DNA of 64,000 nt from positions 292,739-356,738 of the forward strand of contig JAHDFP010000003.1 of assembly GCA_020628095.1 (NCBI GenBank). The letters run 5' to 3'. This DNA comes from Saprospiraceae bacterium. GTDB taxonomy: Bacteria; Bacteroidota; Bacteroidia; Chitinophagales; Saprospiraceae. The notes beneath the pieces were generated by a model that worked only from the letters and a program-made list of their open reading frames with translations, had not been told where the DNA came from and did no database searches. Positions 56,422 to 64,000 of the stretch are shown here, one piece after another. Positions within the stretch are counted from its first letter, which is position 1. The number at the start of each line of letters is the position of its first letter. A program made the position numbers and the translations under genes.

Positions 56422-57306
56422 ATGAAGGTTTTACAATTTAGTATCTTATTTCTGTTGTTATGCACGATAGAATCAATAGCACAAGAAAAGGTACATCAGA
56501 TATTTAAAGATACGAGGGTTATTAATACACATTCCGTGGAGACTTTGAGAAAAGGAATCATGGATATCAGAATAGCGCATAGATTTGGAGATTTTGCGGG
56601 CGATGCTGGTGGATGGCCAACTTTTTATGGACTAGAAACAGCATCTGATGTGATGATAGGTCTGGAATATGGCATATCTAATAATCTAATGGTCGGAGTC
56701 AGTCGGACCAAAGGCTCAGGGCCACTTAAGCAAAACATCAATGGTTTTCTCAAATTCCGAGTTATGTCACAGGACGTAGGCGGTAGCAATCCCTTTAGTG
56801 TCACATTTGTCGGTACGGGATCATATTCTTCTATGCAAAAGTGTTCTACTCCTGGGTTGTTATGCTTTTTTGGTAAGACGGCACATAGGTACAGCTATAA
56901 CTTTCAGGCTATTATAGGTAGTCGATTGACTGAGAGATTGTCATTGCAGGCTAATTTGTCCTGGACTTACCGAAATAATGTGGAATTCAATGATCAGAAT
57001 GATTTACCAAGTGCGGGAGTAGTTTTTAAATATCAATTTTCTAAAGTCTTTGCGTTGATTGTGGATGCGACATTCCCGTTTTCAGAATTTAGAAATAATG
57101 AACTTGGTCCAGATGGTACCAAAGAATTCTACAGACCGCTGGGTGTAGGATTTGAATGGGAAACAGGTGGTGGACATGTATTCCAGATTAATTTTACCAA
57201 TGCGACTGGATTGATAGAGACAGATTATATACCATATACAACAAGTGACTGGGGTAAAGGCGAATACAGATTAGGATTTACAATTTCTAGACAGTTCAAA
57301 TTGTAA
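56422..57306 (+). CDS. DUF5777 family beta-barrel protein
   Basis: The 294-residue protein has a signal peptide (about residues 1-20, ending SIAQ). A series of amphipathic beta strands follows, beginning TLRKGIMDIRIAHRFGDFAG and LETASDVMIGLEYGISNNLMVG and ending GKGEYRLGFTISRQFKL with a terminal Leu after aromatic residues, as in outer-membrane barrels. DUF5777 genes commonly sit next to cytochrome genes in this phylum. It may be a porin-like element of the electron-transfer set. It is 8 bases before the cytochrome gene. Confidence 0.85.
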   Translation: MKVLQFSILFLLLCTIESIAQEKVHQIFKDTRVINTHSVETLRKGIMDIRIAHRFGDFAGDAGGWPTFYGLETASDVMIGLEYGISNNLMVGVSRTKGSGPLKQNINGFLKFRVMSQDVGGSNPFSVTFVGTGSYSSMQKCSTPGLLCFFGKTAHRYSYNFQAIIGSRLTERLSLQANLSWTYRNNVEFNDQNDLPSAGVVFKYQFSKVFALIVDATFPFSEFRNNELGPDGTKEFYRPLGVGFEWETGGGHVFQINFTNATGLIETDYIPYTTSDWGKGEYRLGFTISRQFKL

Positions 57307-57314
57307 GTAATACC

Positions 57315-58337
57315 ATGAAAGGAAAATTATATATTGGTTTTTTTATCGCTTGCTTTGTCGTTTGCGCTTCCTTGCTTATACCAGAAGATAAATCTATAGG
57401 TGGAGATGATAGAGTGTTTAAGGTTCTTTCTTCGCTAGGTGATACAGGCTTAGATCATTTTCCTAATACTAAAATTTTCGGTGTCTCCGCAAAGAGAGGT
57501 AAAGCTCTAGTAGAGAATGGTTTTAGTACCAAGCCAGGCGGAGGGAAGACCAGAAAGCAGAGTAAGCATTTCGTATGTACTTCTTGTCATAATCTGGAGC
57601 GAGAGGATCCTGATCTAGCAATATCTGATCCACAGGCCCGATTAGAATATACTAATCAGAAAGGACTACCATTCTTACAAGGAACAACGTTATATGGTGC
57701 AGTCAATAGAGAATCATTTTATAATGACGACTATGAGAAAAAGTACGGTCAGCTTGTCATACCTGCCCGCAATAATATAAGAGAAGCTATACAGCTATGC
57801 GCCGTAGAATGTGCGCAAGGAAGAAGACTCAAAGACTGGGAAGTGGAGTCCATATTGGCATATCTATGGACTATAGACCTCAAGTTATCAGATCTATCAC
57901 TCAGTGAAAACGAAATGATCGCAGTCAATGAGGCGATGGATGGAAAAATACAATCGGACTCGGTTATATCCATGATAAAATCCAAATATCTAAAAGGGTC
58001 TCCTGCTCATTTTGTATCGGCTCAAGATTCTCGCGAAGCTAGTGTCAGCGTAGAAGGTAATCCTGATAATGGAAAACTCATCTATGATAACAGTTGTCTG
58101 CATTGTCATCAGGACAGAAGGTATTCTTACTTTGCTCTAGATGATTGTGATGTGACTTTCAAGTTTTTGAAAAGAAAAGAAGATAATTACTCTGATCACT
58201 CTATATATCAAGTGACGAGATATGGTGTACAGTCGGTATCTGGAAGAAGATCTTACATGCCTCAGTATCCTATAGAAAAAATGAGTGACCAACAACTTCA
58301 GGATCTCAGAGCATATATTAATATGCGTGCCGAGTAG
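57315..58337 (+). CDS. Diheme c-type cytochrome
   Basis: The 340-residue protein has a hydrophobic N-terminus (about residues 4-21) acting as signal peptide or anchor. It contains two heme-binding motifs: CTSCHN (C88-x2-C91-H92) in an N-terminal domain and CLHCHQ (C261-x2-C264-H265) in a C-terminal cytochrome c domain with RSYMPQYP as the distal Met. A central helical region with WEVESILAYLWTIDLKLS separates them. It would carry electrons in the periplasm or at the outer membrane. It is last in the three-gene operon. Confidence 0.9.
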   Translation: MKGKLYIGFFIACFVVCASLLIPEDKSIGGDDRVFKVLSSLGDTGLDHFPNTKIFGVSAKRGKALVENGFSTKPGGGKTRKQSKHFVCTSCHNLEREDPDLAISDPQARLEYTNQKGLPFLQGTTLYGAVNRESFYNDDYEKKYGQLVIPARNNIREAIQLCAVECAQGRRLKDWEVESILAYLWTIDLKLSDLSLSENEMIAVNEAMDGKIQSDSVISMIKSKYLKGSPAHFVSAQDSREASVSVEGNPDNGKLIYDNSCLHCHQDRRYSYFALDDCDVTFKFLKRKEDNYSDHSIYQVTRYGVQSVSGRRSYMPQYPIEKMSDQQLQDLRAYINMRAE

Positions 58338-58383
58338 TCGAGACACCGTTGTGCATTCATGCTTTTAGTTTCTACTTAACGCC

Positions 58384-58408
58384 AAGGCAAAATAGGTTTT
58401 GCCTTTTT
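58384..58408 (+). terminator. Terminator after the cytochrome operon
   Basis: GGCAAAA and TTTTGCC (extended by AA/TT) form a 9-bp stem with a short TAGG loop, followed by five T, 46 bases after the cytochrome stop. Confidence 0.8.
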
Positions 58409-58485
58409 GAATAATTAATGCACTCGTTATCAGAAAGCTTCTAAGAAGAATAAATGCAGATGCCAAGGATCAACCGTTTATAGGG

Positions 58486-59925
58486 ATGGTTGTCTATGCG
58501 CTATTGGGATTTTTGAGACCCGCTATTTTGTTCTTTCTTTTACCCTTCTATATCAAAGTTTTTACTGAGGCAGAATATGGATTGTTTAACTTGATGGTAG
58601 ACTTTGGGATGTTTACTATGATTGTCATCACCTTCCGTCTTAATAATGCCATGCTGACCTTCTATTATAATTATATGGATGATAGATCCGAGCAGAGACA
58701 TTATCTACGTAATATTTTCACTTTCAGTATAGTATTGGCTTTCTTCATTATAGGCATAGCTTACTACCTAGGACCTTATATATTTGACCTAGTGTATAAG
58801 TCAGAGGAGGTGCTATTCTTTCCTTATGGATTTACCGTGGTTGTATATGCCGCCCTGTCCGAAATTAATCAGACCTATTACACATACCTCAAGAATAAAA
58901 AGGAAATTATCAGATATAGTTTTGTAGTGGGTACTCAGATGCTCTCGGTTATCGTGTTGCAATTAATTTTGATTGCCGGATTTAGCATGGGTGTGCAAGG
59001 TGGGTTAATAGGAATGCTCTTGGCTAATATCTTAACTACTGGCATCATTCTCTTATTAGAGCGAGATATAATAACTCTTAATCTAAGGAAGGATATGATA
59101 TGGCCTTCACTTAAGTTTACTTTGGTGTTGATACCTTATTTGGTCATCTATTGGCTCATGACGAGAGGTGGGAGAGTTTTCTTAGAGCGGATGACTGACC
59201 TTAGTACGGTGGCTTTGTATGCAGTATTAATCACATTTTGTGGACTCATTATTATGGCTGTAGAGGCTGTGATTAATGGAATAAGACCATTTTTATTCGA
59301 GCAATTCGCATTGAAAGAAAATTCTGACAAGCGGAAGTTATACTTGATGGGTAATATGATGGTTAATTTACCTTTGCTGGCTATCCCAGTTATCGTCTTA
59401 GTCGGTACTAATATTTCTCTGATAACTTCCAAAGAGAACTATCTCAATATACCAGAGTATACAACGTATGCCTGTTTTGTAGTTTTTCTTTTGGTCTATG
59501 CACGTATGTTTTATCAGCAGTTACTCTATGCCAAAAAATCTGATAATGTCACTTTCTTATCGCTTATTACCGTCATTGTTTTAGTGATAGGTTTTTATTA
59601 CTTCATTCCTCTATATCAAGTCTGGGGTCTTCTACACGCTACCTTGATAGCGAATGTATTATTAGCCATTCTATTTTATATATCAGGCACTAAATACCAA
59701 AAGGTGGAGTATAGCCACAAGAACATACTGGTTATTCCTGTAGTAGTTTTCTTGCTTTTGTTTGGTATCGAATTTTTGGTGACTTCTTTAGGATACAGTC
59801 TTTCCTTTTTTGGAATTATCCAATTTTTTATTGTAGTGCCTCTGATAATATTTTCCAACTGGAATAACATTCTTGCCTACAAAGACCTTTTTATGACGAA
59901 ACAAAAGCATGTCGCTAAGAGTTAA
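58486..59925 (+). CDS. Polysaccharide flippase (Wzx/MATE-like oligosaccharide transporter)
   Basis: The 479-residue integral membrane protein has about 12-14 helices and the family start PFYIKVFTEAEYGLFNLM, with LSEINQTYYTYLKNKKEIIRYSFV midway. It flips lipid-linked surface glycan precursors across the inner membrane. The frame is open for about 25 codons upstream with the family-like text KLLRRINADAKDQPFIG but no ATG, GTG or TTG. The true start may therefore be a rare codon upstream, or the ATG at 58486 as listed. It is two bases before the longer start of ribA. Confidence 0.9.
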   Translation: MVVYALLGFLRPAILFFLLPFYIKVFTEAEYGLFNLMVDFGMFTMIVITFRLNNAMLTFYYNYMDDRSEQRHYLRNIFTFSIVLAFFIIGIAYYLGPYIFDLVYKSEEVLFFPYGFTVVVYAALSEINQTYYTYLKNKKEIIRYSFVVGTQMLSVIVLQLILIAGFSMGVQGGLIGMLLANILTTGIILLLERDIITLNLRKDMIWPSLKFTLVLIPYLVIYWLMTRGGRVFLERMTDLSTVALYAVLITFCGLIIMAVEAVINGIRPFLFEQFALKENSDKRKLYLMGNMMVNLPLLAIPVIVLVGTNISLITSKENYLNIPEYTTYACFVVFLLVYARMFYQQLLYAKKSDNVTFLSLITVIVLVIGFYYFIPLYQVWGLLHATLIANVLLAILFYISGTKYQKVEYSHKNILVIPVVVFLLLFGIEFLVTSLGYSLSFFGIIQFFIVVPLIIFSNWNNILAYKDLFMTKQKHVAKS

Positions 59926-59945
59926 TATTGCATAATTTTGCAGAT

Positions 59946-60536
59946 ATGCTAAAAAAGGAAGTAGAGGCGCAGATACCTACTAAATGGGGAGAATTCAGAG
60001 TTATAGCCTACAGATCAGAGCATTCGGATTATTCTCCGGAGTTAGTCTTAGTACATCCTGATTGTAAGCTAGATGAGGTGGTTGATGTAAGAATTCATTC
60101 TGAGTGTATTACAGGAGATTTGTTTCATTCCGAAAAATGCGACTGTGGATCGCAGCTTGACTATGCGTTAGATCATATAAGTAATAACAAGGGCGTGCTT
60201 ATTTATCTGAGACAAGAGGGTAGAGGCATAGGCATAATTAATAAACTCAAGGCTTATAACAAACAATCCGAGGGTATGGATACTGTAGAGGCTAATCTTT
60301 CTTTGGGTTTGGAAAATGATTATCGTCGTTATGACAAAGCCATAAGCATACTTACAGATTTAGGCATATCTCGAATCAATCTACTGACTAATAATCCAGA
60401 TAAGTTATCCGCCTTTGATACTGGACAAGTTCAGTTGGTAAGCCGAATTCCCGTCTTAACTAAAGCTAACGACAATAACCTTTCGTACCTCCGAACCAAG
60501 CAAGAGTCCCTAGGGCATTTACTGGGAATGGATTGA
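59946..60536 (+). CDS. ribA: GTP cyclohydrolase II
   Basis: The 196-residue enzyme opens GTP to the pyrimidine used for riboflavin. Zinc Cys ligands sit in HSECITGDLFHSEKCDCGSQ, the GTP/catalytic segment is IYLRQEGRGIGIINKL, and the later LLTNNPDKLSAF is family-typical. It is a stand-alone RibA without the RibB domain. I chose the ATG at 59946; an in-frame TTG at 59928 adds six residues. No FMN riboswitch is visible. It follows the flippase closely, so it is probably co-transcribed with it. Confidence 0.95.
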   Translation: MLKKEVEAQIPTKWGEFRVIAYRSEHSDYSPELVLVHPDCKLDEVVDVRIHSECITGDLFHSEKCDCGSQLDYALDHISNNKGVLIYLRQEGRGIGIINKLKAYNKQSEGMDTVEANLSLGLENDYRRYDKAISILTDLGISRINLLTNNPDKLSAFDTGQVQLVSRIPVLTKANDNNLSYLRTKQESLGHLLGMD

Positions 60537-60539
60537 TAC

Positions 60540-61514
60540 TTACAATTTTCTATTGCTCTTTTTCTTTAACCTCTTGACCTGATCTTTATAGAATTCGTAG
60601 TGTCCTTTTTCTTTTAAGAAGTTTTCCAGTTTGAGCGTTAGTTCTCTGTCTTCGGACTCATTGAGGTTATGTAGGATTTCTGTAAGATCATTACCGAGAA
60701 TACTTCTCTTACGAAGAAAATAAGACCAATAAATAAGGCTCGCGATCAAGAAAAAGCCCAACCATGCCAATAAGATGGCATTTTGTCTCACCAGTACAAC
60801 GATGCCTGGCAATGGCTCAGTGATATCTATGTTGTTTTGTACGGCTGTGGCAAGACTTATGATACTATCCCGTAGTTCTGGACTGAGGAGTTCTGTGCTT
60901 ATTTTTTTGGATAGGGGCTGTAGATTAATATTGGCGATGGAATTATTCAGAAAATTATTGAGGCTGTCTTGCAGATTTTGAGATAGTACATTTACTAAAG
61001 ACTCATCTAGGCTAGATAGTTCTGTGTCGAGCGATGCCGCAACCCTTTTAAGACTTGCCGATAAAGTGTTTTCTAATGATAAGATGGCGTCGGAAAAGTT
61101 TTCATCTGTTGACTTTGCTGTTGTGGTGATAAATTCTTTTAGAGAAGTTTCGACCTCATCGTTGATAAGCGATTCTACGATACCTTTGGAGAAATTCTGA
61201 CCAGGCGTTCTTGTGTCGATTTTAGAAAATACCTTATTGAGTTCTTGTTCTAAATTTTTGGTAATGGTCTGTGTGAGTTTTTGTATGGATTCTTCAGATT
61301 CTGGAGTTTGACTACCGGAGAGGGCTCCTTCTACAGCCTTCTGAGACATGGTGGATATCTTGTCAGGCTCGGTTATATTATCTAACTTTTCGTTGAGCTT
61401 CTCTACCGATTTATATCCCATTTTTTTGTGCTGGAATGCAATACATGAGGATAATGAAATAACACTCCATGCTACAAAAAATATAATCAAAGACCTATTT
61501 GCCCAGCTTTTCAT
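60540..61514 (-). CDS. Helical lipoprotein with C-terminal transmembrane segment
   Basis: The 324-residue product has a lipobox (SLSSC, Cys 24). A long region of amphipathic helices rich in Leu, Ser, Asn and Glu with coiled-coil periodicity follows (about 45-230). One strong transmembrane helix comes next (about 246-266, AILLAWLGFFLIASLIYWSYFL), then a basic helical tail (EFYKDQVKRLKKKSNRKL). I recognise no domain. Two anchors suggest a looped or envelope-spanning protein. It converges on ribA with a 3-base gap and stands alone on the minus strand; the 196 bases upstream hold no clear feature. Confidence 0.7.
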   Translation of the reverse strand: MKSWANRSLIIFFVAWSVISLSSCIAFQHKKMGYKSVEKLNEKLDNITEPDKISTMSQKAVEGALSGSQTPESEESIQKLTQTITKNLEQELNKVFSKIDTRTPGQNFSKGIVESLINDEVETSLKEFITTTAKSTDENFSDAILSLENTLSASLKRVAASLDTELSSLDESLVNVLSQNLQDSLNNFLNNSIANINLQPLSKKISTELLSPELRDSIISLATAVQNNIDITEPLPGIVVLVRQNAILLAWLGFFLIASLIYWSYFLRKRSILGNDLTEILHNLNESEDRELTLKLENFLKEKGHYEFYKDQVKRLKKKSNRKL

Positions 61515-61710
61515 TTAAGGTATTTATAGTTCCAAAAGATTGATTGTCAGTAAGTCGTAAATAATAGCCCTGTCCTAAAAGTTATTAAAAAAAATTGTGG
61601 CGCAGATATTTCGTTAGCCAATAAAAGTAAGTTAACTGATAAACATATAATATATTTACTTAATCTCTAAAAACACAAGATCAGACAGCTAATAAATTAT
61701 ATTTCTATAC

Positions 61711-62619
61711 ATGATTTCTATACTCATACCGATTTATAATTTTAAGGTAGTCAAGCTGGTCAAAAAACTGCAAAAGCAATGCGAAAGGGCTAATGTGGAT
61801 TATGAGATACTATGTTTCGATGACGGCTCAGCTGAGAAATATAAAAAGGAAAATGTCGTCCTATCTGATCTTTTTAGAGTTAATTACACAGAGCTTTCTC
61901 AAAATCTAGGGCGCGCCAGAATAAGGAATTGGCTTATGAAATCTGCAAGCTACCCCTATCTTCTCTTTTTGGATTGTGATACAAAGGTATTGTCTAACAG
62001 CTTTATTAAAGAATACCTTAAGGTGGCCCGAAAGGGTATGATTATATCAGGAGGACGTACATACGCCAAAAAACAGCCAAGAGCTTATACTAAGAAGTTA
62101 CACTGGCTCTATGGCACGAAGAAGGAATCCAAAGATGCAAAGTATCGAAATAAATTTCCAGTCCAATATTTTCATTCTAATAACTTTCTGGCGGATGCGG
62201 AGATATTCAGAAAAGTCAGCTTCGACGAAAGTCTGACCACTTATGGATATGAAGACTTATTGCTAGGTAAGGAGATAATCGACCAAGGATTTGCGATCTG
62301 GCACATTGATAATCCGACAGAACATTTGGGATTAGAAAAGAATACTGTTTTTCTCAAAAAAACCAGAGAAGCAATAGATAACCTATTAATGCTTAATAAT
62401 TCTGGTCATAAGGTGCCATCACATCTGGAAAAAATGGCCAATAGATTAAATAAAATGGGGTTAGTAAATGCCTATTTGACCTTCATGGAAAAAAGGATAC
62501 CAACAATAGAGAAAAAGCTACTATCTAAGAATCCTAAAGTCATGTATCTGGACCTGTACAAGTTGTACTACTTTCTAACAAAAAGAAAAGACTCGACCCT
62601 TGGCGACACTTTCAAATAA
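61711..62619 (+). CDS. Glycosyltransferase family 2 (GT-A) enzyme
   Basis: The 302-residue protein starts with the GT2 core SILIPIYNFKVVKLVKKL and YEILCFDDGSAEKY, then ARIRNWLMKSASYPYLLFLDCDTKVL (DxD metal motif), the acceptor region and GYEDLLLGKEI. It transfers a sugar for surface polysaccharide or lipopolysaccharide. It is monocistronic, 141 bases before the TonB receptor gene. Confidence 0.92.
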   Translation: MISILIPIYNFKVVKLVKKLQKQCERANVDYEILCFDDGSAEKYKKENVVLSDLFRVNYTELSQNLGRARIRNWLMKSASYPYLLFLDCDTKVLSNSFIKEYLKVARKGMIISGGRTYAKKQPRAYTKKLHWLYGTKKESKDAKYRNKFPVQYFHSNNFLADAEIFRKVSFDESLTTYGYEDLLLGKEIIDQGFAIWHIDNPTEHLGLEKNTVFLKKTREAIDNLLMLNNSGHKVPSHLEKMANRLNKMGLVNAYLTFMEKRIPTIEKKLLSKNPKVMYLDLYKLYYFLTKRKDSTLGDTFK

Positions 62620-62760
62620 TGTTTCGTTGATTGGCTGATATTTGTACTTAAATTTTGATAGAAATGTCTCAATCTTTCAAATATTTTAAAGATATTGCGA
62701 TCATAGCTTAAAAATTATTTCAATATTTTAAGAATTTCCCATCTATAATTAACTTTCAGT

Positions 62761-64000
62761 ATGAAGAAACTCAAAGCAGAAATGAGAAAGGTGTGTTTGA
62801 TTTTGGTCTGCACATTTTTTGGTGGCATATCTTATGCACAGACAACGGTAAGTGGGTCAGTAATCGATGCAGAGCTCAATGAGGCCATCATAGGTGCAAA
62901 TATTATAATTGAAAATACAGCGGAGGGAACCGTATCGGATTGGGATGGAACTTTCGAATTTACAACCGATCGACCTTTACCTTTCAATGTGGTTGTATCT
63001 TATATTGGTTTTGCGGATAAAATAATAGAGGTCCTAGACGAAAGTAAGATAGAAGTGCTCATGGCGGAGAGTTCTGAGGTCATTGAGGCAATAGTAGTGA
63101 AAGGCAGCAGAATATCAGAGGAAAATAAAAAGTCACCACTGACGGTGGAGTCCCTTGATGTACTTGCCGTAAAAGAAACTCCAGCTTCTAACTTTTACGA
63201 AGGATTAGGAGCGCTTAAGGGTGTTGATCTGACGACGGCTAGTTTGGGTTTTCAGGTAATTAATACCCGTGGCTTTAATAGTACCAGTCCAGTAAGATCC
63301 TTGCAGATCATAGATGGCGTAGATAATCAGGCACCTGGGCTTAATTTTTCTTTAGGTAATTTCCTTGGGTCCTCTGAGTTAGATGTGTTGAAAGTCGATA
63401 TCATAGTCGGAGCAAGTTCTGCTTTCTATGGTCCTAATGCATTTAATGGTGTTATTAGTATGGTAACCAAGAACCCTTTTTTCCAAAAGGGACTGTCGGC
63501 GTCTGTCAAGTTAGGAGAAAGAAACCTAAGAAAAGGAGAGGTCAGGTACGCGGATACTTTCAAGAACAAAGAAGGTCATGACTGGATAGGCTATAAGCTA
63601 AACGTTTCTGCTTTTAAGGCAGATGACTGGGAGGCCAACAATTTTGACCCCGTATTTGATACGGAATCAGGAGTCGATAACCCTGGTGGTTATGACGCGA
63701 TCAATATATATGGTGATGAGTATAGATCGGCTTATGATCAATCCAGTGCTGTTCCTTGGAGTAGAGACTCTAAGGCTGTCGGAGTGTACCATAGGACTGG
63801 TTATAAAGAATCAGATTTACTTAATTACAACACAGAAAACCTTAAGACCAATGCAGCCCTACACTTCAGGCTCAACCCAGCATTAGAATTTGAGTCACCA
63901 GAACTGATATTCGCAGGAAGTTACAGTAATGGAACGACAATATATCAGGGGGATAATCGCTTTGCACTTAAGAATATTGAATTCTTTCAAGGGCGTATAG
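62761..64000 (+). CDS. TonB-dependent receptor (5' part)
   Basis: The open frame starts at ATG 62761 and runs off the window after 413 codons. After a signal peptide (about 1-27, ending SYAQ) there is a carboxypeptidase-regulatory-like domain (SGSVIDAELNEAIIGANIII, then SYIGFADKII). A plug domain follows with SPLTVESLDVLAVKETPASN, VINTRGFNST and GASSAFYGPNAFNGVISMVTK, then the first barrel strands. It imports a siderophore, vitamin or glycan across the outer membrane. No SusD partner can be seen because the window ends. Confidence 0.92.
   Translation, partial: MKKLKAEMRKVCLILVCTFFGGISYAQTTVSGSVIDAELNEAIIGANIIIENTAEGTVSDWDGTFEFTTDRPLPFNVVVSYIGFADKIIEVLDESKIEVLMAESSEVIEAIVVKGSRISEENKKSPLTVESLDVLAVKETPASNFYEGLGALKGVDLTTASLGFQVINTRGFNSTSPVRSLQIIDGVDNQAPGLNFSLGNFLGSSELDVLKVDIIVGASSAFYGPNAFNGVISMVTKNPFFQKGLSASVKLGERNLRKGEVRYADTFKNKEGHDWIGYKLNVSAFKADDWEANNFDPVFDTESGVDNPGGYDAINIYGDEYRSAYDQSSAVPWSRDSKAVGVYHRTGYKESDLLNYNTENLKTNAALHFRLNPALEFESPELIFAGSYSNGTTIYQGDNRFALKNIEFFQGRI

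Noticed and set aside
1-64000. tRNA, rRNA, insertion sequences, integrases and prophage genes
   Set aside because: None seen on scanning both strands; no transposase or tRNA-like cloverleaf was recognised.

Overview
The window comes from an AT-rich member of the Bacteroidota, most likely a saprospire- or chitinophaga-like lineage (inference). Signs of this are several type IX secretion (T9SS) C-terminal sorting domains, including one gliding-motility (type B) tail; families typical of the phylum (DUF4105, DUF5777, DUF1761, ZU5-like/OmpA, CarboxypepD_reg-like TonB receptor); and a few TAnnTTTG promoter boxes. There are no rRNA or tRNA genes and no intact mobile element. Most genes read as ordinary chromosomal housekeeping or surface functions.

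Layout. 0-5 kb: the end of an unknown gene, an LpxR-like lipid A deacylase, a DCC thiol oxidoreductase, and a first Tat-exported two-subunit molybdenum hydroxylase on the minus strand. 5-12 kb: a DUF4105 membrane protein, a large T9SS-secreted Asp-box propeller protein with a His-rich lipoprotein downstream, small membrane and NTF2-like proteins, and an orphan Cys-rich protein. 12-15 kb: a secreted fasciclin protein divergent from an ECF sigma factor/anti-sigma pair and DoxX. 15-19 kb: a second molybdenum hydroxylase pair, with a divergent MocA-like cofactor cytidylyltransferase and a TlpA-like lipoprotein. 19.3-20.1 kb: a decayed type II-C cas9 whose reading frame jumps across a deletion removing the HNH nuclease. 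20-28 kb: a minus-strand TetR-TolC-adaptor-RND efflux operon running on into pdxH and a second tetR, with a candidate TetR operator upstream. 28-32 kb: anmK, a sodium/solute symporter and a T9SS-secreted GH26-like hydrolase. 32-41 kb: an OmpA/ZU5-like protein, a T9SS type B protein, DUF1801, an acyl-CoA dehydrogenase, a GNAT enzyme, Ddl and an RRM protein. 41-46 kb: a merC/fur divergent pair, an EF-G-like GTPase and a glycosyltransferase. 46-55 kb: one 3091-residue SdrD-B/Cna-B-like surface protein with nine near-identical tandem repeats. 55-64 kb: bacilliredoxin, a three-gene cytochrome/DUF5777 operon, a polysaccharide flippase, RibA, a double-anchored lipoprotein, a GT2 and the start of a TonB-dependent receptor.

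How the genes fit together. The two molybdenum hydroxylases and the MocA homologue form one functional set: MocA would make the cytosine-dinucleotide cofactor used by this enzyme family. The efflux operon is probably repressed by its own TetR. The cytochrome operon looks like a periplasmic/outer-membrane electron-transfer module. The strongest unusual items are the cas9 relic, the giant repeat adhesin, the ECF sigma factor with a C-terminal transmembrane helix and the CX4CH heme-type lipoprotein. I found no complete undescribed multi-gene system.
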